From assembly GCA_963682025.1 (NCBI GenBank), contig OY821517.1, positions 232,063,930 to 232,127,929 of the forward strand: DNA of 64,000 nucleotides. The letters run 5' to 3'. The notes under the pieces were generated by a model. The model did no database searches. It saw only the letters and a list, made by a program, of their open reading frames with translations, and had not been told where the DNA came from. Below, one piece after another: positions 37,787 to 49,739 of the stretch; position 1 is the first letter of the stretch, and each line of letters opens with the position of its first letter. The position numbers and the translations under genes were made by a program. This DNA comes from Cordilura impudica. Lineage: Eukaryota; Arthropoda; Insecta; Diptera; Scathophagidae.

Positions 37787-37891
37787 ATTAGTTTTCCTTT
37801 TCTCTAGTGACTCTTCTTCGGCAGTTAGCCTGAAATGTTCGTTAATTGGCCAGGCGTTACTCTCTTCAAGTAGAAAATTTGGGCCATTGAA

Positions 37892-39565
37892 TCAAATTGA
37901 GTCAACTAGTTCATCTACATTACAACCTCTTGAAACTATGTCAGCCGGATTCTCCTTAGTAGGAACGTGTCGCCATGCAACTTGGCCCAATAGTTCTTGG
38001 ATTTCAGCAACTCTATTCGAAACAAAAGTCGCCAGCGTTGACGAATGAGTTTGAATCCAGTTTAAGGTAATTTCTGAATCTGTCCAAAACGTTATATATT
38101 TGATTTCACATGAAATCATGGATTTAAGCTTAGACCATAACTTGGCCAATAAATGGCTGCGTTAAATTCAAGCCTTGGAAGTGACTTGGTCATCAGAGGA
38201 GCAACTTTCGATTTAGCCGTTAAAAGTCGGCAAGAAACACCACCCGAAGCTCGACTCCTGATGTAAATGCAGCAGCCGTATGCTCGCATGGAGGCATCAG
38301 CAAATCCATGAATTTGGCATTTGGTTTTTGAAATCGTTAAGACATATCTCGGAATTTCTATAATATCAATTTTCAATAAATTGGTTTTGAAATTCTCCCA
38401 AGAACTGTCAAAGCATGTGGGGATTGATTCATCCCAATCTAACTTCAGCAGCCAAAGTTCTTGAAGTAGAACTTTGGCTCTAACAACCAAGGGGCACAAA
38501 AGTCCGAGTGGATCAAACACCCTGGCCGAAACAGATAAAATATTACGTTTCGTGGCTCCCAGATTCTGAAATGAATCGTCTAAATGATATCTAAAAACAT
38601 CACTCTTCGGACGCCAATATGTGCCTAATATTTTTTGTGAAATCCGGATCGATCTGTACAGGTTTCTCTACCATCGCTGCGTCAGCTCGATTGTAGTGGT
38701 TAGAAAACCATTTTGTCAAATTAAAACCTGCGGATTTCAATATTTTCGTGACTTGAGTTCTTATTACATGAAGTTCATCAACTGAATCCGCCCCAGTTAG
38801 CAGATCATCGACATAAAAGTCCTTATGAATGACCTGAGATCCGATCGGTAACGATTTTTCGAACAATTCGCTCAAATACGTTAGACAGCGTATTGTCAAA
38901 AATGGAGCCGAAGACGTACCATAAGTAACTGTATTCAGTCTAAAGATTTCAATATTATCAGACTGCTTTTCACGCCATAAAATCAATTGAAAATTTCTAT
39001 CGGCTTCATCAATTAAAACTTGACGGTACATTTTCTCAATGTCAGCCGTCATTGCGTATTTATGCAGACGAAAACGAATTAACATAGAGTACAACTCCTC
39101 TTGAACAGTAGCGCCGATCATTAGTAGATCATTCAGAGAACGTTGAGTAGAGGTTTTGCAAGAGGCATCGAAAACCACCTGAAGTTTTGTCGTAGAACTT
39201 TGGGGGCGTAATACACACCGATGTGGTATGAAATAGTGAGCAAAATCGGACACTTTATTGTCTGCAGTAGATATATGCCCCAAATTAATGTATTCTCTCA
39301 TAAAAGAATTATACATCTCTTTCGTTTGTGGCTCTTTTGACAGCCGACGTTCTAACGATAAGAATCGCCGCTTGGCTGTTTCAAAAGAAAGACCCAACGT
39401 TTTCGGCTCCGCTTTGAGAGGTAGCGCCACTTCAAATCTTCCCGGCGCCAGTTGTCGAACAGATTTCAGGAAATGTTCCTCACATTGTTGAAGTTCTATA
39501 GACATAACATTTGCCTCCTGAGGGATTTCTTCCAATTCCCAAAATTTTTGAACCACTGAATCCAA
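37892..39565 (-). pseudogene. BEL-2 reverse transcriptase and RNase H
   Basis: Minus-strand frame 39565-38600 (321 aa) includes LQVVFDASCKTSTQRSLND (residues 128-146), ADIEKMYRQV and the active site YVDD at residues 251-254, typical of BEL/Pao RT. A frameshift near 38600 leads to VFDPLGLLCP. Frame 38520-38116 (Peptidase_A17-type linker) contains IHGFADASMRAYG, the start of RNase H. A further frame 38149-37892 has FWTDSEITLNWI and VSRG. It would copy RNA into DNA. It is preceded in the same frame by gag-protease, separated by one TAA at 39593. Confidence 0.9.
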
Positions 39566-39592
39566 AGATGATTCGTTTTCATTTAGAGTACT

Positions 39593-40882
39593 TTAATGGC
39601 ATGAATTATTAATTAAATTCTTCGACTCTTTGCATTTTCCCGAAACAATCCAACCCAGAAGCGTTTTCTGTAGTGTTGGAATGTTTGGACTCCTTTTGAT
39701 TTGACCAACACATAGTAATTCACAGAAGATCTCAGCGCCGATCAACATATCAATTTTCTGAGGTCTGAAAAAGTACGGATCAGCTAATTCTATATTGCCA
39801 GGTAAATTCCAGCCAGCAGTTGAAATAACCTGATCTGGTTGGTAAGAAGAAATCGATCGAAGAACCCAATAATCTGAAGAAAATTCGTGGGAGTTTATTC
39901 GAGATTTTACCGTGGCTTGCAATTTAAATTTGGCGGACGAAATTGTCCTTCCAGTTCCAAGAAGACTGAGATTCTGTTCTTCTTTTCGTAGTTGAAGTCG
40001 CTGAGCTAGCTCCTCAGTTACAAAATTTGTTTGTGAACCGAAGTCCAATAATGCTCTAGCCATAATATATTGACCAGACTTGTCCCTGATTTCAACCAAA
40101 GCCATTGCCAATATTACATTGTCTTTATTAGAAGACGAAAGATGTGTAAATGCCATTGAAATCGAAGACTGCATGGTATCAGAACTAGAACTACTTTTTA
40201 CTTGCGCATCATTTGCAGCATAAATGTGTAACAAAGTGCTATGTGTGCAACTACAAACTCGATACTTTGATGATTTGCATTTCGTTACTGTATGTCCCTT
40301 TTTCAAACAATTAATACAGGCAGGAACACCTTTCACAAACTCAACTCTCTGTTGCACAGGCATTGCAGAGAAAGATTTACAAAATATGCATTTTGGGGAC
40401 GTTTGTGTTCCAATTTGACACGAAAAGTATTTAGCTTTCTTCTTTGAAAAGTTGTCGTTCTTTTTTAACACGGAGTCATTTTGATTAAAAGCCTGGGGAC
40501 GGTTATTCGGTCTGGTATTAGAGGCTTCTTCCGCAAAAATATGCTGGAAACGTTTATTCAGCGCGGCCTCACAATCACTCCATAAGGGCAACTTTTGATA
40601 GTCAAGTTGTTCCTCCCATTTAGTCCGTGTGACTGAATCAACTTTAGACATAACCAGATGAATTATCATGGCGTTAATAATATCCTTTTCGTCACCAAAA
40701 GACAGAAGTGAACCGTAGATCGCCGACACCGTGTCAATCATGCTCCTCAAGGCTGAAGAAGAGGCCCTAGACATTTCCGAAAGATCATACAACTTTCTTA
40801 CGTTGTCAAAAAAGATCAAACACGGATTGTCATAAACTTTCCTCAAACTCTCCAAAGACTTGGAGTAATTTTGCTCAGTCAC
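39593..40882 (-). pseudogene. BEL-2 gag (C-terminal part) and protease
   Basis: 429-aa minus-strand frame. Residues 1-130 are the C-terminal half of the BEL Gag (DUF1759-like: YSKSLESLRKVYDNP). Residues 165-215 carry cysteine motifs including a knuckle C189-C192-H197-C202. Around 277-290 is the aspartic protease core ALLDFGSQTNF, with DFGS where many proteases have DSGS or DTGS. The segment near 380 (GAEIFCELL) fits the second half of the protease. The frame ends in a TAA that lies in frame with the RT downstream. Confidence 0.85.
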
Positions 40883-41006
40883 TTGATATGCCCTTACCGT
40901 ACCAAGCGCCTAATCTGAGAGACATGATATAAGATGATTGAATTTTTCAATCTCAGTCAAAGACGTATCAGTATGAACCAAACTATTGAACAAACTTATG
41001 AAATTT

Positions 41007-41360
41007 TTATAGTCCGAGTCTGCTTTTGTGGCCCTGAATGGCAAATGAAGTTTCGCCCACGCTTGGGTTTCTCGGAGTTAAATAACTCAATAAAAGACTC
41101 TTTGTGTCAATGCACAAATCTTCCACTTCGGCCCGAACACAATTTGTGGGATCTAGAACCTCAATCTCCGACTGAATGTCCATTGCATCCTCTATATAGC
41201 AATTTAAAATTTCAAGACGACACTGTAGTTGGTTCGGAGAGAATGAAATAGTTTTTTCCTCAATAGTGGTTTTCATCCTCGTTATATTGGTCATAACTGT
41301 GTTCTTTTGTGCGTATAAGCTTTCGAGTGTGATCGCACCTTTATGTTTACGTGGAGCCAT
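41007..41360 (-). pseudogene. BEL-2 gag N-terminal part
   Basis: 117-aa minus-strand frame beginning MAPRKHKGAITLESLYAQK, rich in charged residues with coiled-coil character, as in BEL Gag N-termini. Between this frame and the next (40883-41006) the central Gag segment is missing: only about 120 bases are present where several hundred would be expected. BEL-2 gag is therefore internally deleted. Confidence 0.7.
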
Positions 41361-43304
41361 TTTGAGATCAAGTTTCTCCCTAAAATGTAGGGATCACAGA
41401 AAGTATCTAGGAAACCAATTAACTTCGTAAGGATCTCAAGGAAATTGTATTGTTTTTGTCGTTTAGACAAATAAAATTAATTTAATAATTTCCGAAATCA
41501 ACTTACGGTTTTGAATCAATCCAAGAAATCACTTTTGTAAAAGTTCTAGAAGGATCTCAAGGAAATTGTATTGATTTTGTCGTTTAACGAATAAAATGAA
41601 TTTAAGTAATTTCCGAGATCAACTTACGGTTCCGAATCAATTTCAGAAACCACTTTTGTAAAAAGTTAGAAATTATTTATGGTTTCAGCTATTTCCCTTA
41701 TCACACACAGAACAAATTTATCAAAATGAAAATTAAATTCTTTGCACGAAGTGAAATCTCCAATATCATTTAAAGTATTGAACTAAATTTACAAATTTGT
41801 ATAAAATTTACCGAAATATCACCTTCATTTATTTTCCCGAATAGTAACAAAAAATTTTTGCTGGGTTAGCAACTGAAAATTTTAAAAATTTAACTAATTA
41901 TTAAATTTAATAACAAAATCAATAAAAATTTACACACATATGTAGCTACTCTCAATTTCACTTAAATTTGTTGCTGGGTTGGATGGCAAAACAACCACGA
42001 ATACGGCAAAGAAACAAAAAGAAAATGTTCTGAATTTTTGTTAATCTTAGTTTATTTGACAATTAATTTTTCCAAAATTTTATTATAATATTATAATCCA
42101 TTAAAATTTATAAATTAGTCTTCACTTTATCACCACAGCATCTTTTATCAATTATCTTACTCGCAAAACACTTTTTTGTCCGTTCGATTATCCTAATTTT
42201 ACCTCAAATCTTCTTTTTTACTAATTATCTTTCACTATTAATTATCCACAATAGTCGTATTTAAAATTTCCTTATATTAACTTAAGTTCTCAATTTTATT
42301 TTCGTATTAATTTCTCCGATTATTTTTACTACCACAATCTATTATTTATTTTCTGTGTTCTCGTTTGTTACATGTACCATATGATCGATGGCGTTGCCAA
42401 TTAAGATCAGTACACACTTAAAAAACAGTGTTGGTAAACGTAAATAGTACCAAAAGTAACGAGTAAAATATAAACTAAGAAAATTAATATAAAACAAACG
42501 TCAATTAATAATGACAAACGCGATTGTGGAAAAAATAAGAAACGCGAAAAGAGCTAACAAATTGGAAAATTGTAACTATTTACCAAAATTTATTTAATAA
42601 AATTATTTCCCAAATAAAAAAAAACCGACAAATACCGAAAAGAAGCGAGAACGAACGATAAGTGGGGGCAACAATTGCAGCTAGGAGGCGAAACGTTTGT
42701 GGTTTTATGATTAACACGATAATGAAGTTTTATATGTTTTCTCTGTTAACTAAGTATTTTCTGAACAATATAGCACTTTTCAACTTTTGTGTGTTTCACT
42801 ATAAGGGTAGTTTATTTTAAATTTCAAATTTGATTAAAAGAACGAATAATTTCAGGCGTGGAATAATAACTTTGGCAAAAATTAAATTTTATAATCAAAA
42901 TTTTAATTAAAGTTTTATCTAAATTGAAATACAAAGTCTCACACTAATTATTGGTTCTTGAATATCTGGTTAGGGTTTTGTTGACGTTCTGCACTTTCCT
43001 TCTGACACAAGATGCAGTTGCACTTCGGCATTTGTGTAGTACTGGAACACGATGATGAAACGACTTCCTTCCTTCAATAGGTTTAGGGGATGGAGATCTT
43101 TGTTACGTTTGTTTTATTAACAACGCACAAATTATTGATATTCACTTGATATATCACTAAAATTATTATTTTTTTTATATATACCGCGGGGATTTATTAT
43201 CGTACACACGGTAGATTCTTGTATATTTTTCCGAAAAATATACGAGTGTTTACCACACAAACGAAAATTTTTTAAAATTTATTTTTTAATTATTTTTTCA
43301 AAAT
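41361..43304 (-). other. Long AT-rich leader of BEL-2
   Basis: Almost 2 kb between the Gag start and the primer binding site, without a coding signal. It contains a two-copy 120-bp tandem repeat (41430-41668). The length is unusual for a compact retrotransposon. Part of it may be an unrelated insertion, but I see no boundaries. Confidence 0.5.
41430..41668. repeat. Two-copy 120-bp tandem repeat in the BEL-2 leader
   Basis: AGGATCTCAAGGAAATTGTA starts at 41431 and at 41551. Each copy continues with TTTTTGTCGTTTA or TTTTTGTCGTTTAA variants, ATTTCCGA(A/G)ATCAACTTACGGTT and CACTTTTGTAAAAGTT. The copies differ at roughly ten positions. Confidence 0.85.
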
Positions 43305-43322
43305 GTCCCTGGTCGGGCGCCA
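43305..43322 (-). promoter_or_regulatory. BEL-2 primer binding site
   Basis: The minus strand reads TGGCGCCCGACCAGGGAC, three bases inside the 5' LTR end (GGAAAAACA TTT). It starts with TGG, as expected for pairing with a tRNA CCA end. The tRNA is not assigned. Confidence 0.7.
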
Positions 43323-43325
43323 AAA

Positions 43326-43712
43326 TGTTTTTCCTTAAAAGTTTTTAAGGAGTGGTTTAGAAAACCGAAATTGTTTTTTGGTTTTAAAAATGGTGGACAA
43401 CTTGAAAAATGTAAATTGTAAAAAACTCCGCTGATAAAATATGCTACACACTCGGTCTAGATTTTTCACAAGAGTAATTCATTTCTTATTTGCAAAATGG
43501 ATCCATAATCTAGCTTATATAACAGTTTTGAAATTTCCCAAGTTTTTCGACAATTAGAATTTTACGTTAATGAACAGTTTGGAAAAGAAAGTATGAGTAT
43601 TTACGTTAAACAATGAAATTAAAAGAAAAAAGTAGTTAAAGTTAAAAATTCAAAATCAAACAAAAAATAAGGAAAGAGAAGAAATAATAAAGGATCTAGA
43701 AATGACGAAACA
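43326..43712 (-). mobile_element. BEL-2 5' LTR (BEL/Pao, minus strand)
   Basis: 387 bp, matching the LTR at 35902-36288 with only about a dozen differences by eye. The outer end TGTTTCGTC abuts gypsy sequence (AATATTATCGATG on the plus strand). Confidence 0.9.
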
Positions 43713-44155
43713 AATATTATCGATGTATACATAGCATATCTTTCCAATATGGTCATGCAAAACATCATCTAAAGCTTATTGAAATATAGCTGAATCGTTT
43801 TTTGAGCCAAAAGGAAGGCGCACAAATTCATATTTGCCATTCGCGACGGAAAATGCAGTTTTATCAAAATCTGTTTTTTTTAAGGGGATTTGGTGGAATC
43901 CACTCTTTAAATCTAGGACCGTAAAGTATTTGCTGTTTTCTAATTGTGAAAGGAAATAATTCATTTCAGGTATTGGATATCTGTCGGGGATTGTTAATGA
44001 ATTTAGTTTCATGTAATGTATTACGAGTCTTTATTGTTTGTTGCCAAGTGAGTCTGCTTTTTTTCCAACAACCCAAACTGGTGAGTTGTATGGTGAACGT
44101 GAAGGTTGGATGATACCATCATCAAGTAAATTGTATATATGTACATATATATATG
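43713..44155 (-). pseudogene. gypsy-type RT fragment up to the active site
   Basis: The minus strand reads LLDDGIIQPSRSPYNSPVWVV, then TIPDRYPIPEMNYF, KYFTVLDLKSGFHQIPL, KTAFSVANGKYEFVRLPFG, and after one stop ALDDVLHDHIGKICYVYIDN. That is the RT from its N-terminal part to the active site, where YIDD has become YIDN. It ends exactly at the BEL-2 LTR and continues with VIFSK at 35738. The upstream end fades into ATATAT repeats before the Tc1 inverted repeat. Confidence 0.85.
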
Positions 44156-44156
44156 C

Positions 44157-44183
44157 AGTTAGTCCAGAAGTATTTTGCTTGTG
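44157..44183. repeat. Tc1 terminal inverted repeat, left
   Basis: CAGTTAGTCCAGAAGTATTT continuing TGCTT matches, in inverted orientation, the sequence ending AGTAACTG at 54111 (both share CAGTTA.TC and GTATTTTGCTT). The right end is followed by TA, as expected for a Tc1 target. On the left the flank is TG, possibly mutated. Confidence 0.7.
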
Positions 44184-45113
44184 TAAAATATAATGAAATT
44201 AAAAAAAATGCTATACAAATATATATTTTTTATAAAGTAATGTATATTTAATTGAATATTAAAAAAGGGAAACTTAAACTTTAATTCTTTTTTTCAAAAA
44301 CTGAATAAGCATTTTCAATGCATGAGATTTTTAAGAAAATATCAATTTGTCACACATTTTTGAGGTCGAAAACGTATTTTTCTTTTTCAGTTTTACTATA
44401 TAATATTTTTACCGAACTGATTCCAGACGTCTGGGCTTTGATTCCACTAAATTCTGACATTTTTAGGAGATATTTTGTATCATTCTTCTTCCAATGCTTG
44501 TTTTAATGTGCCTTTTGATGAAATATTATGTTCCCGAATTTTTTCATCCAAATGAGCCCAAAGATTTTCAATAGGATTCATGTCGGGACTTTGTGGTGGT
44601 GTTGGCAGATATTTGCTGTTGTATAAAATCCACATTTTAACGTTCAGGGCTGTATGTTTTGGGTCATTATCGTATTGGAACTAATCACCATTTCTCGATA
44701 GCCCCATTTGTTCAGCACTGGCATGTAAATTTTTCTTAAAAATGGATAAGTATACGTGTGTATCCATAGTGCCATCAATAAACACCAACTTGTCCACTCC
44801 CAAGGCCGACATACAGCCCCACACCATCGGAGAACCACCACCATGTTTTACCGTTGGTCTTATATTTTTTATAGTTAAGGATTCATTTGGCTTGCAACAT
44901 ACCATACGCGTCCATCTGACCCCAAAAGGTTGAATTTGCTTTCGACACTGAATATTTTTCCAAAAATCAAAAGTTTTAGTTTTATGGAGTTAAGCAAATG
45001 ATAACCTCTTTTTTCTGTTGACTGCAGAAATAAAAGTTTTTTTCTTGCCACACGACCGTTACTATTATTGGCTCTAAGAACTCTGCGGACCGTTTAGTCA
45101 CTTACACGTGTTT

Positions 45114-45118
45114 GCAGT
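45114..45118 (+). repeat. BEL-1 target-site duplication, left
   Basis: GCAGT immediately before the first LTR, identical to 53472-53476 after the second LTR. A 5-bp duplication fits BEL/Pao integration. It lies in the Tc1 transposase sequence. Confidence 0.88.
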
Positions 45119-45669
45119 TGTTCAGATATAAACATGACTTATTTAATAGATTAGGATTCTAGTTTTACTATAAATAAAAAGGTTTTAATGTTTAATTTAT
45201 GACATGACACTTCAATGTTGTAGATAGTAGTTTAATCTTTATTTAATGACTTGTTTACATTATGTTTAAACACTGTAGTGTTAGGTACATATATATTTTA
45301 AATCTATAGAATACGAGGATCACTTTTAGAGTACATGTGTATGATAAGGTATTGGTATCTCTGAATGTACATGGGGTAAAAACACTTATCTTCTGTATGT
45401 GTTTGAACTTATAGTGCAAGTAGATGCACATTAAGTAGACAGGGATTATAAACGAACAACGGGTAGACACAACTTATGTAGCAAATGCGTGTGTGTAAAA
45501 TTCCCACCGACTGATAAGGTATCCCGCGAAGATAAGTGTTTTTATTCTTAGCTCTAGCTTAGATTTAAGATTGTTGTAGTTAGTTCTTAAGTTTTTCAAT
45601 TTTATAAAATAAATCGGTATCATACAAATGCTCAAACAAAACAGTTGTTTTAATTTTAATAATTGTTTA
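45119..45669 (+). mobile_element. BEL-1 5' LTR (BEL/Pao)
   Basis: 551 bp from TGTTCAGATA to AATTGTTTA. The copy at 52921-53471 has the same length and differs at about ten positions by eye (roughly 98 percent identity). The AATAAA at about 45608 is a likely polyadenylation signal. Confidence 0.92.
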
Positions 45670-45670
45670 T

Positions 45671-45688
45671 TGGTCCTTCGAATTAAAA
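45671..45688 (+). promoter_or_regulatory. BEL-1 putative primer binding site
   Basis: TGGTCCTTCGAATT begins one base after the LTR and starts with TGG. Pairing with a tRNA 3' end is inferred; the tRNA is not assigned. Confidence 0.55.
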
Positions 45689-45860
45689 TTTTTTTTTAAT
45701 ATAAAAAATAAAACGAAACCAGAAAAGCGTCAATCTCGGCTTTGACAGAGATTGTAAGTGTGAAAATAAAAAAGTTGTTATAACAAAAAAGGATTGAAAA
45801 GCGTCAATCTCGGCTGTAACAGAGATTGTGTGTTGTATAATAGAATAAAATAAATCTAAA

Positions 45861-48800
45861 ATGGCACAGAAAATGAAACTGTTTGAACGCCAAAGAACTT
45901 TAGGAGAGAATGCGAGCAGCTTATTTGCCAAACTACAAGGTGGAGAAGTTCGGGCAGTTCGCGTACTAACCAACCAACCTACAAAAGGAAGTAAGCTAAC
46001 AGAAGAGGTTATTCAAATTAAAGAGTAAGTACCTCAAGTTAAAGAGTTGGAACCTCAAGATCAAATGCAAACCTTGCGAAATGAATTGCAGCAGATGTTT
46101 AGGAACTTCGTGACAGAAATAAAGTCAGGGGGAAATCAGCATCTAGAGGTACAACAAATAGCTCCACGAGAGCAGGAAAAAGCTCCAGAAATACCCGAAA
46201 TAATGTCGCAGAAGCTTAGAGGTCACGAAAATAGAACAAGTGCGATGCTTATTCATTATCGCCGAGAAATACGAAAGCTAGAAGATAGCCTAGAGGATGA
46301 GCATGAAAGTGACAACATTTTGGTATTGGAGCACAAAAAACAGCTATGGGAGAAGATGATGGGTGACATCAAACAAATTTATCGAGACTTGTCTATAGAA
46401 TTATCGGTTAATGAGGACATCGATGAAGAATTCGATGCTATTGAAAAACAATATTTAGAAGCTTTATCAACATTATTAAGATGGATGACTGTAAAAAAAG
46501 AAAATAATGCAGTGATCTTGGAGAAAATTAAAATTCCATATTTTAGTGGAGCAGTTGAAGAATGGACTTCATTTCATGATTTGTTTAAAAGATTAATTCA
46601 TGAAAATATCAACATGTCAGCTGTAGAAAAGTTGATACGTTTAAAGTCACACTTAAAAGGCGAGGCATTTAAGGTAATCCAAAGTTTATATGTAACAGAC
46701 TGCAATTACGAAGCAGCGTGGGAAATGTTATGTAATCGATTTGGGAACAAAAGAATTTTGTTCACAAAACTAATCGATAATATACTAGATCAACCTACTG
46801 CAAATAGTATGTCAGCGGGAAGTTTGAAAAATTTGCTAGATAAGACGAATGAAAGTAGCCAAGCTCTTAAATCTTTAGGCTATAAGTTGGAAGATGCCGA
46901 TCCAATTCTTGCCAGAATAATAATTAGGAAGTTAGACAGAGAAGGTCTTTTACTTTATGAACAAAATACGCGTAAATCTAAAGAGGTGCAAATTTTAGAA
47001 GATGTGATGCAATTTCTTGAGATGCAGTACCAAGCTCTAGATGCGTCAACTAGTAAAAAGGCGAATTACAACTATAAGCATCAACAACAACAACGACCAA
47101 CAGCGTTATTTTCTGAACAACCATTGTGCTTATTTTGCTCCAAAAATGGTCATAAAATTAAAGAATGCACAAAATTGTTGGCGTTACCAGTTGAAGGAAG
47201 ACTTAAATGGGCTCGAGGAGCAAAAATGTGCTGCATTTGCCTAAACCATAAAATGGACAAAAAATGCTTCAGCAAAAATAAATGTAGTCAATGTGGTAAG
47301 AATCATAATACAATAATGCATTTACCATCGGGAAAGCTGTCAGTTTCTTCAATGAATACCAATTCTACTTGTAATGTATTTCTCGCTACGGCGCAAGTAA
47401 AGGTGAAATCAATACATGGCGAATATATAACTTTGAGGGCGCTTATTGATCAAGGATCGCAAATTACAACATTATCCGAAGAAGCAGCGCAAATACTGGC
47501 ATTGCCTAAAATAAAATGCAGGACCGAAATTCACGGTCTCGGCGGTGCTGTAGTTGGAGTGTCAAAAAATAAAATGAAATTAGTTATCGCACCACGGTTC
47601 ATGAGTAATCATGTAATTAAAGCAGACGCATTGGTATTACCACAATTAACTGGTGCTCAACCTGACCAATCATTCAAATTCGATGTCAGTAAATGGGATA
47701 ACTTTGTTTTGGCAGATCCAATGCTAAATAAATCTGATCGAATTGACATAGTTATCGGAAGTGATATCTTCAGCAGCATCCTGGAAGAAGGAATTCAAAA
47801 GAAAGATGGCATATTAGCGCAATCAACCAAACTTGGTTGGATTCTCTCAGGCGTTGTCAAAAAACAACATAAGAAAACAAAGGTGCTATCAGCTGTAACA
47901 AATTTGGAACGATTTTGGGAGCTGGAGGAACTGTCTACAAATTCGGAAGAATATACAGAAGATAAAATTTGTCTTGACCTATTCAACAATACCACTGAAG
48001 TGAACACAGAAGACAAAATTGTGGTCAAGTTACCAATCAAAGAAGATGATAAACTTGGAGATTCGAGACGGCAAGCAGTGGCTAGATTTTTATGCGGTGA
48101 ACGAAAACTAGAAAGAGATGAGAAGAAAAAAGACGATTATATAAAGTTTATGCGAGAATATCTACAACTGGGTCACATGCACCTAGTTCCCGAAAACAGC
48201 GGTAAATATTACCTACCTCATCAACCAGTTATAAGGGAAACCAGCCTTACTACAAAATTGCGAGTTGTTTTTGATGCATCAGCAAAAACCACGAATGGAA
48301 GAAGCCTAAATGATATAATGTATACTGGACCGAAATTACAAAAAGATATATATGACATTATTTTAAAATGGAGACTATGGAAGTATGTGGTAACTGCTGA
48401 TGTAGAAAAGATGTACCGTCAAATAAAGGTGGCGGAAAAAGATCAAATCTATCAACATATTTTATGGAGGGAAAATCGGAAAGAAGCTATAAAAGAATAT
48501 AAGCTAACAACAGTCACGTATGGCACAGCTTCTGCCCCATTTCTGGCTGTAAGGGCACTTTTCTATATTGCTGATAATTGCTCAAGTCATCATATTCAAA
48601 ATATTATAAAGGAAGACTTCTATATGGATGATCTATTAAGCGGAGCGGACACAATTCATGAATGTAAAAAGATTCAGCAGGAAGTAACAAGTCAACTATC
48701 AAGATATGGATTCAATTTAAGAAAATGGTTGTCTAATGAAAACAAAATAATTAAAAATGTGGAAACTGCTGCTGAAAATGCTGTAATTCAATTTGAAGAT

Positions 48801-49199
48801 GGTGAATCAGTGAAGACGTTAGGATTGCAATGGGATCCAGTCATGGATCACTTCAACTTCAAAATAAACTTTTCAACAAAAGAGCTAACGAAAAGACATG
48901 CTCTCTCAGAAGTAGCCAGAATTTTTGATCCATTGGGCTGGTTGTCCCCAGTTACAGTGGTGGCCAAGTTATTCATCCAAAAGCTGTGGCTATCACAGTC
49001 AAAGTGGGATGACTTGCTATCTGACGACCATATAAGTGAATGGCAAGAGTTTACCAAATATTTACCAGAACTACAACAGATTAAGGTTCCCAGATGGATT
49101 CAGACCTCAAGTAATTCACAATTGGAGTTACATGGGTTTTCAGATGCATCAGGGAAGGCTTATGCTGCCGTTGTCTTTGTCAAAATTGACAAAGGCTAA
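45861..49199 (+). pseudogene. BEL-1 gag-protease-reverse transcriptase frame
   Basis: The likely start is ATG 45861 (MAQKMKLFERQR). A TAA at 46026-46028 interrupts after 55 codons, and the same frame then runs open for 1,050 codons from 46047. In that numbering, Gag (DUF1759-like) spans about 1-320. Cysteine motifs lie at about 361-425, with a clear CCHC knuckle CLFCSKNGHKIKEC. The aspartic protease motif LIDQGSQ is near 467. RT has VVFDASAKT near 741 and active site YMDD at 859-862. The RNase H start FSDASG is near 1032. The frame closes at 49199 by a shift, and RNase H continues in another frame. Length and order match an intact BEL/Pao gag-pol, so very little decay has occurred. Gag builds the particle; the RT copies the RNA genome. 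Confidence 0.92.
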
Positions 49200-49659
49200 A
49201 ACAAAGGTAAATCCAATTAAAAATCGAAAGACATTGCCAAAACTTGAATTGTGTGCTGCGCATTTGTTAGCAAAGCTCATTAATAAAGTAACCGATATTA
49301 GCAAATATAAACAATCAATATATGCCTGGAGTGACTCTACCATAACTCTGGGGTGGATAAACAACAAAATTAATAAAGATAAGTTCGTCCGAAATAGAGT
49401 AAGCGAAATAAAAAAATTCATTCCTAATGTAAAATGGAATCATGTGGCGAGCAAGGATAATCCTGCGGATGTTGCATCTAGAGGTATTTGTGCTCGAAAG
49501 CTAAAAGATCATTCGTTGTGGTGGAATGGACCAGAATGGCTAGCAAAGTCAGCTCAATTTTGGCCAACCAAAGAAGAAAATTCAGTTGATATAGTTACTA
49601 CACTAACATCAGTTACAAAGGAACATTTTTTGGACGAGATGATAAAAAAAATATTCTGA
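49165..49659 (+). pseudogene. BEL-1 RNase H and connection to integrase
   Basis: Continuation of pol in a different frame after 49199: LPKLELCAAHLLAKLI, YAWSDSTITLGWI, NHVASKDNPADVASRG, WWNGPEWL. These are the RNase H and post-RNase H motifs of BEL/Pao pol. The frame ends near 49659, and a second shift leads into the integrase frame. The overlap with the preceding frame before 49165 is not coding. Confidence 0.85.
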
Positions 49660-49739
49660 TTTTAAAAAGCTCCAAAGAGTGTCCTTCGATTTGTAAACAC
49701 ACAATAAAAAGTAAATTAGATGTTAAACCATATCTTACG

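Larger units (their letters stand above)
44156..45118 (-). pseudogene. Tc1/mariner element, C-terminal part of transposase (split by BEL-1)
   Basis: Minus-strand reading across several frames: VRRVLRANNSNGRVARKK after the insertion, then KPNESLTIKNIRPTVKHGGGSPMVWGCMSALG, GVDKLVFIDGTMD, NLHASAEQMGL, QYDNDPKHTA and PQSPDMNPIENLW. These are the hallmarks of a Tc1 DD34E transposase catalytic domain. Stops and frameshifts abound, so it is inactive. The outer end at 44157 carries the terminal inverted repeat CAGTTAGTCCAGAAGTATTT. The N-terminal half is at 53477-53770 beyond BEL-1. Confidence 0.88.

Noticed and set aside
40224..40418. Plus-strand frame and others opposite the BEL-2 and BEL-1 genes (for example 39258, 47795, 49149, 52130)
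   Set aside because: They are shadows on the strand opposite clear retrotransposon genes.
35731..43717. AATAT as a 5-bp target duplication for BEL-2
   Set aside because: AATAT occurs at 35731 and 43713, but removing one copy would break the gypsy frame, whereas taking the junctions at 35738/35739 and 43712/43713 keeps DNIVIFSK in frame.
44318..44506. Plus-strand frame of 62 codons at the left end of the Tc1 element
   Set aside because: Antisense to the Tc1 transposase C-terminus and without a motif.
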